Below the pieces are notes generated by a model. The model did no database searches, was not told the origin of the DNA, and worked only from the letters and a program-made list of their open reading frames with translations. A stretch of 64,000 nucleotides of DNA from Rugalucina vietnamica (lineage: Eukaryota; Mollusca; Bivalvia; Lucinida; Lucinidae), in contig OZ024870.1 in NCBI GenBank assembly GCA_964017185.1, positions 63,714,812 through 63,778,811 of the forward strand, in the 5' to 3' direction. Made by a program: the position numbers and the translations under genes. Shown here in pieces: positions 25,640 through 37,589 of the stretch (positions are counted from its first letter, which is position 1; every line of letters starts with the position of its first letter).

Positions 25640-27560
25640 CGCCAAATTGACAATACCTCACCGGGGGGGGGGGGGGGCAGAAGGGAAATTAGTCCCTGGC
25701 TCTCACAAGAGATGCAAACTTGGACGCACAGTCATCAGACATTTCAGCAGAGGAGATAAGAGAATCAGGGAGGTCATTCCAGTCCCTGATAGTCTGTGGA
25801 AAGAAACTACTTTTGTACGCTTTGTTGGATCATATTTGTAACAAATCATATATGTAACACATTTGTTACGTACATGATCACATTCGTAACAGATAAAGTG
25901 TGTTACAAATGTGTTTGTCCGAAATGGGGGTTGACATGAGAAGCATATATGTAACAGGTTTAGTTGTCTATTTGTATTAAAACAATTAACAGCAATAGCA
26001 ACATCATTATATTCTTTACACTATTGAATTTATTCTCGATTCCAAAACAATAGTTAGCACGCAACTTTGACTTCATTTTTCAAGTAAATGACGTTTGTAG
26101 GGTTCATATAGTAAATTGGTCATAACTCACAAAATAACCTGAATAATCTGTTCAAATAAAGACTAACATACTCCAGAAATATTATACATTCAAAATAACG
26201 TTGTTTATCAAATACTCACCAATTGTCTGAAGGTACATTTTCTCACGTTGTGGCCCATATTTATATGTTTGTATATATAAACAGAGAGCAGCCACGATAC
26301 TGGACATTATATTTATGACGACGATGGACAAAGTGACACAACAAATCAGGTATCAAGATATTGGCCCATCTGGTGAATAAAAACCTGCTACACTTGAAAT
26401 GTGTTTCAGATGTAAATATGCATTTTTTGTACTGTTTTTAAATCAAAATTGACCTGTGACATATGTGATTTCATGTCACATCAAAAACCGGCATCGATCA
26501 TATTCGTCACAAAATATGTTACATTTATGCTTGATTTCCAAGTCATATATGTAACACATGTTTCATATGTGATCATATATGTAACAGGTGTTACATACAT
26601 GTATATGATTTGTTACAAATATGATCCAACAACGCTTCTTTGCTAGCTGAAGGTATCTGAAAAGCCAAAGAGTGTTGATTTCTACAAAGCCTATTCTTTG
26701 GGATAAGGTCATCTGTGGGTATTCTGGCTTTACCCTTTAGATCTTTGTATATCAATATAAGTCTACTATCCTTCCTCCTTTTCTTAAGAGATTCCCATTT
26801 CAGTTGACCTAAAATGCCAGTCATGCTCCCAGTTTCAAAAACATAATTTCCCGTCACAAACATTGCCGCACGATTTTGGATTTTTTCACTTTCATCCTGG
26901 AGGCCAAGAGTGTGAGGATCCCAAACTGAGCTTCCATATTTCAAGACCGGCCGCACCAGTCCTTAATAAGCTGCTTCTTTCACATCTGAGGGACAAGAAT
27001 ACAAATTTCTCCTCAAGAATCCGAGAGTTCTGTTTGCCTTTGTACAAACATTGGAAATATGAGTATTCCATTTCAAATTATTTGTGATAGTTACACCAAT
27101 GTATTTGATGCTTTCAACGTTTCCAGTACAGTGCCCTCAATGGTGTAGTTAGCCTGTATCTTACTAAACCGTTTATTTGTCAGCTGCATCATGTTGCATT
27201 TGACGAGTTGAAATCTCATTCCCCGTTTCCTAGCCCAACTGCCTAAACGATCAATGTCTCTCTGAAGTTTCAATGTATCCTCTTCATTATTGATTTCACG
27301 ATAGCAAACACAATCATCAGCAAAGAGTCTTATTTCAGACTCAATGTCTGCTGAGATGTCATTTATATATAAGGAAAACAGCAAGGGCCGAGAACGGTGC
27401 CCTGAGGGACACCCGACACAACTGGAGCCCAATCGGATTTAATACCATTAACCACTACCCTTTGTTGTCTGAAACAAAGGAAAGCATTTATCCAATTCAG
27501 TGTCAGTATTTAACAAAGGAAAGCGTTTATCCAATTCAGTGTCAGTATTTTATTCAACTG
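25640..27560 (-). pseudogene. 3' part of a non-LTR retrotransposon (CR1/Jockey-type RT), split by a transposon
   Basis: Minus-strand reading shows the RT region with FADD catalytic motif ([33 protein letters not shown]), then thumb/linker (VLKYGSSVWDPHT, NRAAMFVTGNY). The conserved C-terminal end SSFFPQTIRDWNDLPDS follows near 25780-25820, then a poly-C 3' tract at about 25664-25676. The 811-bp element at 25822-26632 interrupts it between GAAGCG and TACAAAAG. Removing that element with one target-site copy restores a continuous frame KEAYKSSFFPQ. Further frameshifts near 26960-27090 show the LINE was already dead or has decayed since. The 5' half is absent. Confidence 0.85.
25822..26632. mobile_element. 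811-bp DNA transposon with 31-bp perfect TIRs and 4-bp TSD
   Basis: Starts TTGTTGGATCATATTTGTAA and ends with its exact inverse; 31 terminal bases are identical. CGCT is duplicated at 25818-25821 and 26633-26636. Sub-terminal sequence is rich in GTTACA/TGTAAC inverted motifs around 'ATATGTAACA'. No ORF resembles a transposase, so it is non-autonomous; superfamily unassigned. Confidence 0.85.
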
Positions 27561-27589
27561 ATGACGGGCTCGGGTCCCTGGTGCTACAT

Positions 27590-27830
27590 GCCAAGTTTCG
27601 TTGAAATCGGTTCTGGTTCTGGAGAAGAATTTTAAGATTTTGCAATTTATAGTCATGGCGGCCATTCTGGTCGTGACCTGGACCATTTATACAAGTTTTG
27701 GTTTCCCCTTCCTACGGATGCTCCACATGAAGGTTGGCTTTGATTGCAGAAGTTGTTTGAACATTGTGGACAACAACAAAGATAACAACGACGAACGCCA
27801 GCGCATGAGTATAGAACAAGCTCAGCAGTG
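27590..27830 (+). repeat. Dispersed repeat fragment (Helentron/pearl-associated type)
   Basis: Contains 'AAGTTTCGTTGAAATCGGTT', 'ATGGCGGCCATTCTGGTCGT' and 'CCTTCCTACGGATGCTCCAC'. It is closely matched at 56700-56860 and by wording at 51590-51620. Non-coding. Confidence 0.55.
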
Positions 27831-27904
27831 AGGCTTCGGCTCAGTTGAGCTAAAATACTTACTTGGTTTGGTTACAGTATACAGTTACATGTATTTCATG
27901 CTTC

Positions 27905-28262
27905 AGCAGGCAATAGTGCAAAATATTTTCCCCGAGGTGCAGGTACCGACTTGACAGGCTATTGCCTGAGGCGAAGCCGAGGGCAATAGCAGTCAAGTCG
28001 GTACCTGCACCGAGGGGACAATGTTTTGCACTTTTGCTTGTTTAAGCTTGAAATAACTGTTTTATTACCTAATTACATTTCAGTCATGTGACTTAGGTGA
28101 CCAGGCAATAGACAGTTGGCCAGGCAATAGAATTTTCTATTGCCTGGTACTATTGCATGTTCTTACCTTGTAACATTGCAGTCATGTGACATATAATGTG
28201 ATCAGGCAATAGACTGATCACTGACCAGGCAATAGAATTTTCTATTGCCTGGTACTATTTCA
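27905..28262. mobile_element. Foldback elements with CAGGCAATAG ends (three units)
   Basis: A palindrome at about 27907-28040 has arms with 'AGTCAAGTCGGTACCTGCAC' and complement around GAGGCGAAGCCGAG. It is followed by two ~110-bp units each containing CCAGGCAATAGAATTTTCTA with TTGCCTGGTACTATT. AGGCAATAG/CTATTGCCT recurs in inverted pairs throughout. Confidence 0.7.
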
Positions 28263-28468
28263 TGGAATTAACAATAATTACTGGAATAAAAGAAAATACA
28301 AAATAGGCATTTCTATACAATTTTTAATGTAATTAGATAATAATCTTCACTAACACCTCGAAGACAGCTATCGTTCCTTTAATAACCTTAAGGACGAAGT
28401 ACATGTTTATAAAATTCTTAGATGTTTTATTTACACAATTAACAACCAGGCAATGTTTTACTATAATT

Positions 28469-28702
28469 GAGCCGCCTCGTGGGAAAACCAACAATGTGGT
28501 TTCCGAACAGGTCCGACACAAACCAGTCTGTACAGCTACAGAAGCAGGCTAGAAGCTTGAAATTTTGGAGTTAAGTAGAAGAGGAATTGTACTATCCGAG
28601 TGGCGAAAACAAAGGCGCTGATCAGCTTCGCGGTTACCGCGAAGCTGATCTGCGCCTTTGTTTTCGCAAATGCAAATTGTTGGTTTTCCCTTGAGGCGGC
28701 TC
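28469..28702 (+). mobile_element. MITE family A, copy 2 (234 bp)
   Basis: Reference orientation: TIR, then CGGNACAAACC-type body, then the hairpin near the right end (GGCGCTGATCAGCTTCGCGG), then inverse TIR. Confidence 0.9.
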
Positions 28703-29209
28703 ATATATGACCATGACACTTCCATGCCCGGTACATTTACCCACTGTCAGTCTTCATACATGTCCGAACACGATCTATGACAACGATACTTCATACAGAC
28801 TGCTCAACTATAAGAACAGAATGTGCCATAATGTCAGAATGAGCACATGAATAAAATGGCGAATTTAGAAATGATAATATATTGACATATTGATTGTTTG
28901 GCCCCTTTAGGAATACGAGTCTGGTTTGGACTACCCTGATGTTATGTCTTGAAATTACAGCTCTGGCTCTCGTCGCCAGTTTGTAAAGGGTCATAGTCTA
29001 AGGTTCGTTACCCGAAATTGTACCGTATGGCCCATTTTGCTTCCAAAAAGACATTTATTGCCTAATATAACCTGAGATGTACTCTGAGATGTAAATACAC
29101 CATACATTGACAAAAAGTCAGGGATTATCTCAAGATATTGCATTTCATCGACGCACTTTTAGAACGCTACTAGTCATTTGTAATTTAAATGTTTGACTGT
29201 GCCTTCGTT

Positions 29210-29625
29210 CGTTCGTTTATTTGTTTGTTTTCGTGCTTTACGCCGTATCAACGCTGTGACATCGTCAGCGAACGCCGAGGGAAATCCTAGAACGTTTCAT
29301 TTGGACATGCTCAAAACAAACGGCGTTGCTTGGCGTTATAATAAGGGCGCCGTATGAACGCCGTGAGGACGCCGTGGCAACACAGTGAGAACTTCATCAA
29401 CGCGGCGGGAACTCCGCGGGCGCGCAGTAAGATCGTAGAGCAAACGTCGTTGTAACCCATGGCGTTTGCACGGAGATGACACGGCGTCCATCACGATCTC
29501 ACTGCGTCTACACCGCGCCCATTCGGCGCTCTTACGACGTGTCATTAATCGTATTTACTGCTTTCCGGTGGCGTTTGCAAGGCGCTGTCATTGCGCTCGC
29601 GTCCAATGTCGTTTTTGATAAAAAA
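29210..29625. other. CpG-rich block with recurrent GGCGTT motifs
   Basis: Sharply higher GC and CpG density than flanks, with many variants of GGCGTT/AACGCC (ACGGCGTTGC, GAACGCCGTGAGG, ATGGCGTTTGCACGG, GGTGGCGTTTGCAAGGCG). No intact ORF beyond ~70 codons. It could be a CpG-island promoter or an old repeat; nothing adjacent decides it. Confidence 0.5.
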
Positions 29626-30242
29626 TAGCTGAAAAACACATTAATTTTGCTAATAAGCCACGCCCGTTTCGCCACTTTTAACTATCGTATGCCAATCGGA
29701 GTAAGTTTACCCGTAGTTTCTGTTTTTAGATATTGACTACTTTCTATTTTGAATGTTTTCCACATACGAAACTATAAGAATGTTAGTTCTTGGGTTCGAT
29801 GTTTAGGAAGCGGTGTGGATAAATGCGTACAATGAGTTCGGTACATGTAGTAAGTGGTGAAAGGACAAATACTCTACGTAATAAACGACTTTCTGCATAT
29901 ACGAAAATAAAGTTCATGCAGCGGCTACAATACGTAATTCCTGACCAGCGCATTTGGGTCTATTTTGTTCATTGTTGTGACCCAGTGGTAAGAATGTTGA
30001 CTGGGATGTTTACCCTCAGCTCAAATATGTTGAAATGTATTGTACTCGATCAACAGCAGATTTGTGCATATTCTTTGGTATAGGACTAACTTGGTTGACA
30101 GTTCAGCTAATTATATTTTACTCACCGCCTCCTCCCACTCGCCAGTATCTCTGTCTCAGTTGCTTGTTTTAAAGTCCGACAAATAAATAAAACACCCATA
30201 AGAAAGATAATAGGTGATACTGCATATTTTGGAAACGCAGTA

Positions 30243-30295
30243 CTTACTTAGCTCAGTGGGAGAGCGTTTGGGTTTTGAACCCATGCTTCAGCAAG
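30243..30295 (+). other. tRNA-like fragment (A-box, no B-box)
   Basis: 'TTAGCTCAGTGGGAGAGCG' matches a tRNA D-arm/A-box, and TGGGTTTTGAACCCA could form an anticodon arm. No T-arm/B-box follows, so it is more likely a SINE head or tRNA fragment than a functional tRNA. Confidence 0.4.
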
Positions 30296-30689
30296 ACCTT
30301 TACAACTTCCTAAACTAAAATCGGTGAATGAATGTGGGGAAGCTGTGGCTCTTTCGAGACATAGTGAAAATTGTTGGAGGTTAAACTCAATTCAAACAAG
30401 CCCTCACAAATAAATGATGTACAAAACTATATACGAATAAACATGAAATGTCACGATACAACCTGCATTTTCCGTCAGTGCATGTATTATGAAGGCCTTC
30501 CTGGACCAGCTATCAGACTTGACAGTGTAGCTCCTGACTAGTGTCGGCCTGATCAACAACTAAAGACGGATACACATGTATGGAAGATTGGTATTTTATT
30601 TTGAGACATCCCCATTAAAAATACCGCGTTTGTATTTCAGTGTATGGTGTACAAATCTATCTCGGGTTAGGCAAGAAATGTCTAATGTT

Positions 30690-30960
30690 TTATCCATAAA
30701 GCCAGTACTACTATATAAACACAATACTTCTTATGCCAGCACGGCTTTATCGACACAGTGAAAGTTATGGAAGCCATGTTCCATAAAGTCAGCACAGTTA
30801 TCCATAAAACCATTGCGACTATATTTTCACAATGCTCCAACAAGTCTGCTCGACTATAAGACACAACACTTTATAACCAGCTCGACTATTGTCGATACAA
30901 TGTTCCAAAAATGTCAGCACGACTATATATGATAAAATGCAGCCAAGCATATTCTTAAAT
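30690..30960. repeat. Degenerate tandem repeat
   Basis: Irregular ~45-60-bp units of the form 'CAGCACGACTATA...ACACAATGTTCC' recur about five times; a further similar piece lies at about 28760-28830. Confidence 0.5.
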
Positions 30961-31837
30961 AAGCGAGCACGAGTTTGGATAATTGCTCTCAAAAGAGTTA
31001 CTTCCCTTGGTATCGCCAGGTAAGCCATCTGATTGTCTTGTCCACTGTGTCTATGTCAGCCGACATAAGGCAATTCAATTCACGGAACAACAATACAGCG
31101 ATATCTGTCTGTCAGAGTTAAGGCTCGCTGTGTCTCTCTCAATCAGGTTAAAATCATACTCATCCAGCTCTCCTTTAGGTTCCTGGAAAATTAAGTGAAT
31201 ATAAAACTGAGAACGCTTATTTCTGAAATTCTGTTGAACCGTTACCCAAACGTAACTGCTATTTACAATTGAATTATAGATAGAAAATCCGTAAATTTAT
31301 GCAAGGGCCCAGAAACCAGATGTGAAATCAACTGACAAGTATTATACATGTACTAGATGCTACATAAAATTTAGCAACACGCACAGAAATATCAAAATGA
31401 ATTCTTTCCTTACACAATCCGTTTCAAAAACCGCCTTTTCAAAATAACTTTTTTTCTGCATCACCTAAAATCACCGATTCCTGCAACACCTCAAGATTGT
31501 GTCACCCTTTTGCATCCCCAAAGTCTAAATAAGTGCCACAAAACTGTGAAAATGTTTATTATCTATAAATGCTAGATTCAATGTCACCTCCCTTGTACAT
31601 GAACATGCAAAAGCCCTATTTATGATTATTTTGGCATATGTTTTTATTTTTAATAATATATTTTAGACATGTTGCGACACTCTTTTAAGACGTTTGGAAT
31701 GCGAAGTTTTACTCGTACAGTGTTATATTTACTCGAGGTATTTCGGAAATTTGAAGTGTGACCTCGAAAAAGCAGTTTGTTTAGAGATGGTGTAAGAAAG
31801 GCCTACATGTAAATGCATTTCACTGGCGCTTGAGAGA

Positions 31838-33490
31838 CTAGTCGTGTCTTCCATAATAGAAGTACAGACATGCTTTAATCAGGTAAAATGTTATTAAAAT
31901 AACAAAAATTGTACCAACCTTTTGACCACGGCATCGCCGTAGATGAAGCCAAGTGATTGTATCTGCCGTCAGGTCGTAATTGAATAATGGAATAATAACC
32001 TCGCCCAGAGACTCTGATTTTGTTAAAAATCCCAATTTGTTATAAAACTTTATTTTCAGACGTTTCTCGACGATTTCCCCTAGCTTCAGTCTTTTGAAGT
32101 TAAAACTTTCATAAAATGTCGGATTATGCGTCTCGTGATATCCCTGCCCAGTCTGTTTCTGAATTTTCCCCGGCATTAGACAAACTTTGACGTACAGTTG
32201 AAGCTTGTCCTCTTTTCCCCGACCGACATTCTTAGCTCGAATCAAGGACACCTGAAACCGTCGAGAATTGTTAAAATACTGAAACCTTACTTTAACCGAG
32301 CCCCACTCGCTCGAGTTCTTGTACATCTCGAACATCGACGCCAGTCCTCCGATCGGGACACCTTTGTAAAGTTTTTCGACATACTGCGTTCCCCTGGAAA
32401 CAGTCTCGTCGTCCGTTTCGTCCACGTTCTGTTTTTCCGCCGATCCGTCGTCATCGGAACGATCCGAGCAACCGCTACTGTTATCTTTATCTAAACAAAT
32501 CAGGCTTAAGATACTCGATCGTCGCCTCCTGGTCGATCGTCGATTCTCGTCATTCTGTGTACCCTCGCTTTCTTGTTTACTGTCACATTCGTCTTCGTTA
32601 TCTTTTGGGATAGCTAATTTAGCTGTCCAAGACAGAGGCATTGCCATGTTCGTATTAAGGGTAAGAGATTTGACCTCGTTTTTACGCACGTCGTTCTGGG
32701 ATCCGATCAGCCGTAGCGGTTTATTATCGTACGCTTTTCTCCTGCCTCGTGGTGAAACGTCAGTATGACTCGTACACTTGACGTTTGTTTTAGGCGGTAG
32801 GTCGGTCACTGGTGGTGCAAACTCAGCACTGGTGATCGAGGATGTTGGGCTCTCAGCGTAATTCGTTCTTCGCTTCCAATGCGCCGGGCTTTGTAGGGGT
32901 AAAGAGGACGCCGATGTTTTCCGCTTGGCAAACTTTTGAAGCGGCGATTCTAAATCTGGCTTATAGTTTGGTGACCAAAACTCCTTCGGCTTTTCTGTGT
33001 GTGGAGTTACTGGTAATGAATTTGCTCTAGGTGACGCTTGTCCAAGCAGAGGTGAGTGAGACTTGTGCCACATTCTCGGACTCGGTTCCACAGACCTTGG
33101 CGAAGAATTACCCGACGTTGAGCTCGTCGTAGTTTCTGAGGATACTTTTCTGTTGAAGGATTTAGGCGATCTATTCGGTGATCTAATCGGGGATTTAATC
33201 ACTCCTGTCGGCGAGATATTAGTCGCTGGCGACTCTAGGTCATAATTCACCCAGGTTCTTTTTAACGGACTTGGTTTGTTGACGCGTGCAAATGGTATCC
33301 TTGGTGAACGAGTTGCATCTGAGATAACAATTTTCGGCACGGGGCCTGATAAACTCTCGCGTTTTGGTACATTATAGTTATAAGCTGGATCATCCAGCGA
33401 TATGTCTTTCTGTAGTTTGTCGAAAACCCATTGTTTCATTCTGTCCAGTGGCGTTATAGGACTAGTCGGAGTGGATTCTCCTTCCGACAT
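31838..33490 (-). CDS. Single C2-domain protein, large coding exon (C2CD4-like?)
   Basis: A 550-codon frame. Residues 1-390 are low-complexity and disordered with many S/T-P and SPR motifs (possible proline-directed phosphosites), and residues 15-30 (LDRMKQWVFDKLQKD) form a short amphipathic helix. A basic patch at about 320 (RRSTRRRRSS) is followed by an acidic run. Residues 397-518 form one type-I-like C2 domain: VKVRFQYF, FQVSLIRAKNV, LYVKVCLMPGK, HNPTFYESFNF, SLGEVIIPL. The usual SDPYVK is DKLQLYVK and loop 3 lacks DFD-type acids, so Ca2+ binding is unlikely. An intron acceptor (TTTCACAG) ends at 33520, giving a short 5' UTR piece before the ATG at 33490. An AAAAG|GTTGGT donor-like site at 31919 suggests the last ~26 hydrophobic residues may be intron read-through; alternatively they are a C-terminal membrane anchor. 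C2CD4-like is an impression from architecture, not a firm assignment. Confidence 0.8.
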   Translation of the reverse strand: MSEGESTPTSPITPLDRMKQWVFDKLQKDISLDDPAYNYNVPKRESLSGPVPKIVISDATRSPRIPFARVNKPSPLKRTWVNYDLESPATNISPTGVIKSPIRSPNRSPKSFNRKVSSETTTSSTSGNSSPRSVEPSPRMWHKSHSPLLGQASPRANSLPVTPHTEKPKEFWSPNYKPDLESPLQKFAKRKTSASSLPLQSPAHWKRRTNYAESPTSSITSAEFAPPVTDLPPKTNVKCTSHTDVSPRGRRKAYDNKPLRLIGSQNDVRKNEVKSLTLNTNMAMPLSWTAKLAIPKDNEDECDSKQESEGTQNDENRRSTRRRRSSILSLICLDKDNSSGCSDRSDDDGSAEKQNVDETDDETVSRGTQYVEKLYKGVPIGGLASMFEMYKNSSEWGSVKVRFQYFNNSRRFQVSLIRAKNVGRGKEDKLQLYVKVCLMPGKIQKQTGQGYHETHNPTFYESFNFKRLKLGEIVEKRLKIKFYNKLGFLTKSESLGEVIIPLFNYDLTADTITWLHLRRCRGQKVGTIFVILITFYLIKACLYFYYGRHD

Positions 33491-33519
33491 GTTGTTTCTT
33501 GTCTGTTGCTGATTACGCC

Positions 33520-34322
33520 CTGTGAAATAGTCAGGTAACGTTTACCATAGACGATAAAAATCACCGCAGTCCTGGAAAGCATCAATCTCTGCGGTCAAAA
33601 ACACAAACAAGCATTTACGAACATGGAGCCATAGTAATGATTATCAAACAGCATTTACACACCGCGTCCATGCCTTTTTTCTAAACAATTATGCCATACA
33701 ATTGTTTTCTTTCTAACGTGTTTCTCCTCCGATCAATCGCAAGACTTTAATGCTAATACATGTATGTGTTCTCAGTCCCGCATTTCTACAAAGAAAGTCC
33801 ATGTCGTAGGTGAATCGTTTCCACTCCGTGCTCGGTGTAGTTGATAATTATAATGAAACGATTACAAGTAAAATTATTTCACCTTAGACTCGAGTCACAG
33901 ATTTGCTGTTTTGAATATGAATGAAATGCCTGTTTTTGATCAGTCGAGTGCAAAACGTAACGTCACGTGCTCGGCGACGTAAGTCTTTACTGATCAAGTT
34001 GAGTTGGGCAATACTCCATTTCACTGTGATGCTTTGTATACATGATTTCCTTCAATGTGAGTATGAACTACTGTTGCTGCTCGAAGTCATTGAAATCCTG
34101 GGGTAGTATGACGTCAAATAAGTCTGGTAGTAGCAGTCAGTGACAAACAGTTGGCACACTGTTTTTGTCGCATGTCATACACATTCGGTAAGTTCTAACG
34201 ATTTATTTTATTCTGTGCCGAGGGATTGGATCGAGACTAATGTGTTCATATCTGTGTTACATGTACTTTAACACCATTATTAAGCCCTCAACTTGTTAAG
34301 TAAATCCGACTACATAAGCTAA
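33520..34322. other. Probable 5' intron or upstream region of the C2 gene
   Basis: Lies upstream of the C2 exon acceptor. No first exon can be assigned with confidence. Confidence 0.35.
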
Positions 34323-34470
34323 TACACTGTTATTTTTGTTGATAAAATGTCAGAATCCTTTATAATGCAAAGGATTCTCACATTTTATCATAAAAAAATA
34401 ACAGGGTATTTGTAATATTCATGTTTGAAATTTTAACGAATCGTTAACTAACGATGTCGTTAATTTTGAA
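34323..34470. mobile_element. Foldback element family E, copy 1
   Basis: Palindrome with arms ACACTGTTATTTTTGTTGAT / complement around CAATGCAAAGG / CCTTTATA, followed by GAAATTTTAACGAATCGTT and GATGTCGTTA. A second copy lies at 47443-47565. Confidence 0.75.
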
Positions 34471-34494
34471 CATTTGGCCCCATGACTAAATAAA

Positions 34495-34640
34495 TATGTT
34501 CATTGGGTTCATCCATTGGGTCAGTGAGAAGTATATATGCTGCTTGTGCATCCAGGCAAAGCTTATTAGTTACTGCGCGACCAACTAATTTAGAAGGTCT
34601 GAGCATGCCCAGGAAAAGTGGTTTAGTCAAACCATCCATA
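34495..34640 (+). repeat. Repeat family D, partial
   Basis: Contains 'GCTGCTTGTGCATCCAGGCA', 'GCCCAGGAAAAGTGGTTTAG' and 'TCAAACCATCCATAC', shared with D copies at 36515, 40205 and 45624. It abuts a LINE 3' end. Confidence 0.7.
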
Positions 34641-35503
<863 letters not shown>

Positions 35504-35657
35504 ACACATATTAAACGAGCCTTACTTTTGCTTCGGTGCTCTTTGACATGGCTGTAGACGAGATTTCTCGAAGTACCGGAGTGGATCAGAGAAAAGATTA
35601 GCCAGCACTCTATTGATCTAGCCATATTTTAATGTTCACAGGGAAACAACACATTTT

Positions 35658-35720
35658 ACATTACGAAAACATGCCCATGCAATACACAGTAATTTATTGG
35701 GTTGTAGAAAATCTAAAATC
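35658..35720. mobile_element. MITE family B, terminal fragment
   Basis: Only the end ATTACGAAAACATGCCCATG and adjoining ~40 bp are present. Confidence 0.55.
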
Positions 35721-35774
35721 TCATTATGTCTCCCCCCGAAGGATCTATATCATTTTACATAATCGGTTGTATTT

Positions 35775-36009
35775 GAGCCGCATCGTGAGAAAACCGGTCT
35801 TCGGGGTTTCCGACCAGGTCTGACACAAACCGGCCTGTACAAGCTCAGAAAAGAGCTAGAAGCTTGAAATTTCGGATTTAAGAAGAAGAGGAATTGTACT
35901 ATCCGTGTAGCGAAAACAAAGGCGCTGATCAGCTTCGCGGTTACCGCGAAGCTGATCTGCGCCTTTGTTTTCGCCTAGGCAAAAATCCGGTTTTCTCACG
36001 ATGCGGCTC
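35775..36009 (+). mobile_element. MITE family A, copy 3
   Basis: 235 bp with mutated TIR GAGCCGCATCGTGAGAAAAC, matched by the same change at the other end, which marks a subfamily. Flanked by the perfect 4-bp duplication ATTT (35771-35774, 36010-36013). Confidence 0.9.
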
Positions 36010-36208
36010 ATTTAATAATTGTTCTCAAGGAAACAAAACATCAAAAAAACTGTGGTACAAAAAGTGCATGATATGCTGTCAGAGCATTTATATAACCATG
36101 TGAAAACTGCGAATAACAAAGTTGGCTGCAAATGACATGTCTTTCGAACTCACGACATTTTCTGATATCAGTCTGACAAAATCGATGACATTATTATATA
36201 CATGTAGC

Positions 36209-36461
36209 ATCAGGAAAATATGTCCGTGAAATAAATACCCCCTTCCAACCCACTTTTATATGAGTAACTTTTTTCTTATTTTTGCTCCAAAACATAGATC
36301 GTTGGTAAACGTTGGAACCACCTCTAACGCCGGTGTATCCACAATCTATGCTTTGAGTAACATTAGAAAAAAACTGAAATATCAAAATGTTTCAGCTGAA
36401 TTTTTTAACTTTTTACAACTTCAGAAAATTCTATAAGTTGCATGGTCATGTTTTGGTGAAC
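36209..36461. mobile_element. MITE family B, copy 3 (diverged)
   Basis: CATCAGGAAAATATGTCCGT end and GCATGGTCATGTTTTGGTGA end. The inner palindrome is degraded (GGAACCACCTCTAACGCC). Confidence 0.75.
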
Positions 36462-36514
36462 GTTCAGGTGTTATGTCAGCAGTGATTCAGCACATGAACT
36501 CTCAATTTCCAAAA

Positions 36515-36835
36515 TGCTTTCTGTTGGGGCCTATGAGAAATAGATGGGCTGCTTGTGCCTCCAGGCAAAGCTTCTAATCTAGTGACCGATTATCTGATTA
36601 CTGGTTTACCGCTCATGTCCGATTCTGCCCAGGAAAAGTGGTTTAGTTAAACCATCGATACATATAACCATTATTTGACCTAGTTGGGTGGTTATATTGA
36701 TATGAAACACATTTTGAGTGCCATGACATCCTAATGTTGAGTAAAGGTCCGATAAAATGGAGGCAATGTATCGACATTGCCATTGCTGTTGACTGGGACG
36801 TAAAGCATCAATTCAAACAATCAAACAAACAAAAT
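36515..36835 (+). repeat. Repeat family D, copy 2 (SINE-like tail)
   Basis: Shares 'ATAGATGGGCTGCTTGTGC', 'CAGGAAAAGTGGTTTAG', 'TTTTGAGTGCCATGACATCC', and ends 'GACTGGGACGTAAAG' followed by CAAACAAACAAA. That CAAA-rich tail after GACGTAAA suggests a SINE, but no tRNA head was seen. Confidence 0.7.
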
Positions 36836-36915
36836 GTTTTCTGTTAGTTGTTTGGAATTCAATGTATGAACAACAGCTATTAAGGGATCGATCATTTTAT
36901 TGGGATTGGGAATGG

Positions 36916-36918
<3 letters not shown>

Positions 36919-36957
<39 letters not shown>
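36919..36957. repeat. Poly-A tract
   Basis: About 38 consecutive A. Confidence 0.95.
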
Positions 36958-36959
<2 letters not shown>

Positions 36960-37263
36960 AAAAAAAAGAAAATCGTCTGAAAAAAAATTAGGCAGGGTAA
37001 ATTCTCTTATACGTAAAAAAATATATTATATACAAATAATAGACAGGATTGAATCGCGAGTGAAAACAATATCCAGGCCCAGAGACACCTTCCAGCCCAC
37101 GCCCCCACCCCATAAAAAACAAATAGTCGTTCCCTAAGGGCATATGGAGATGATACCTCGGTTTAAAGTATCATCCGACAGGCTGGGGAAGCCCAGGAAC
37201 TTGTAATCCAGCTAACAAGGCAAGTGACTGAAACACTGCTCCACTGAGGCTTCTATACTGTTT

Positions 37264-37490
37264 TTAACCCATATTTGACGAATGGATTATCCCATCATTA
37301 TCATTTGGGCGAGTCCACTTTCATTTTTAGGGGCCACAGGTGTGATTCTACAATTTTATTCCATTTTTCGATGAAATTCCTGTTACAGTAAGCAAACAGA
37401 ATAGCCCCAGATGGGACGCCGCGTTCTCATCTGGGGCTATTCCGTTTGCCTATGTCCCATAAAAGGGACGCCAGGCTTAAATGAGTTAAA
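37264..37490 (-). mobile_element. MITE family C (TTAA-flanked), copy 1
   Basis: Begins TTAACCCATATTTGACGAAT and ends complement of TTAACTCATTTAAGCCTGGC. Contains the palindrome around GACGCCGCGTT with arms CAGAATAGCCCCAGATG. TTAA boundaries followed by CCC/CTC resemble piggyBac-type MITEs. Confidence 0.8.
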
Positions 37491-37589
37491 CAACAGTGAG
37501 ACTTAAACCGAGGCCCCGTGTTTATTAGACAGCAACACACGAATTCAAGTGTTACTTTTTTTTTACTTTCTTATTTCGACTTGTGCCCA

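Noticed and set aside
28021..28260. CRISPR-like pattern of repeated CAGGCAATAG
   Set aside because: The motifs are in inverted pairs with irregular spacing, in a eukaryotic genome; they are foldback element ends.
30243..30295. Functional tRNA gene
   Set aside because: A-box present but no T-arm or B-box, and the ends do not pair.
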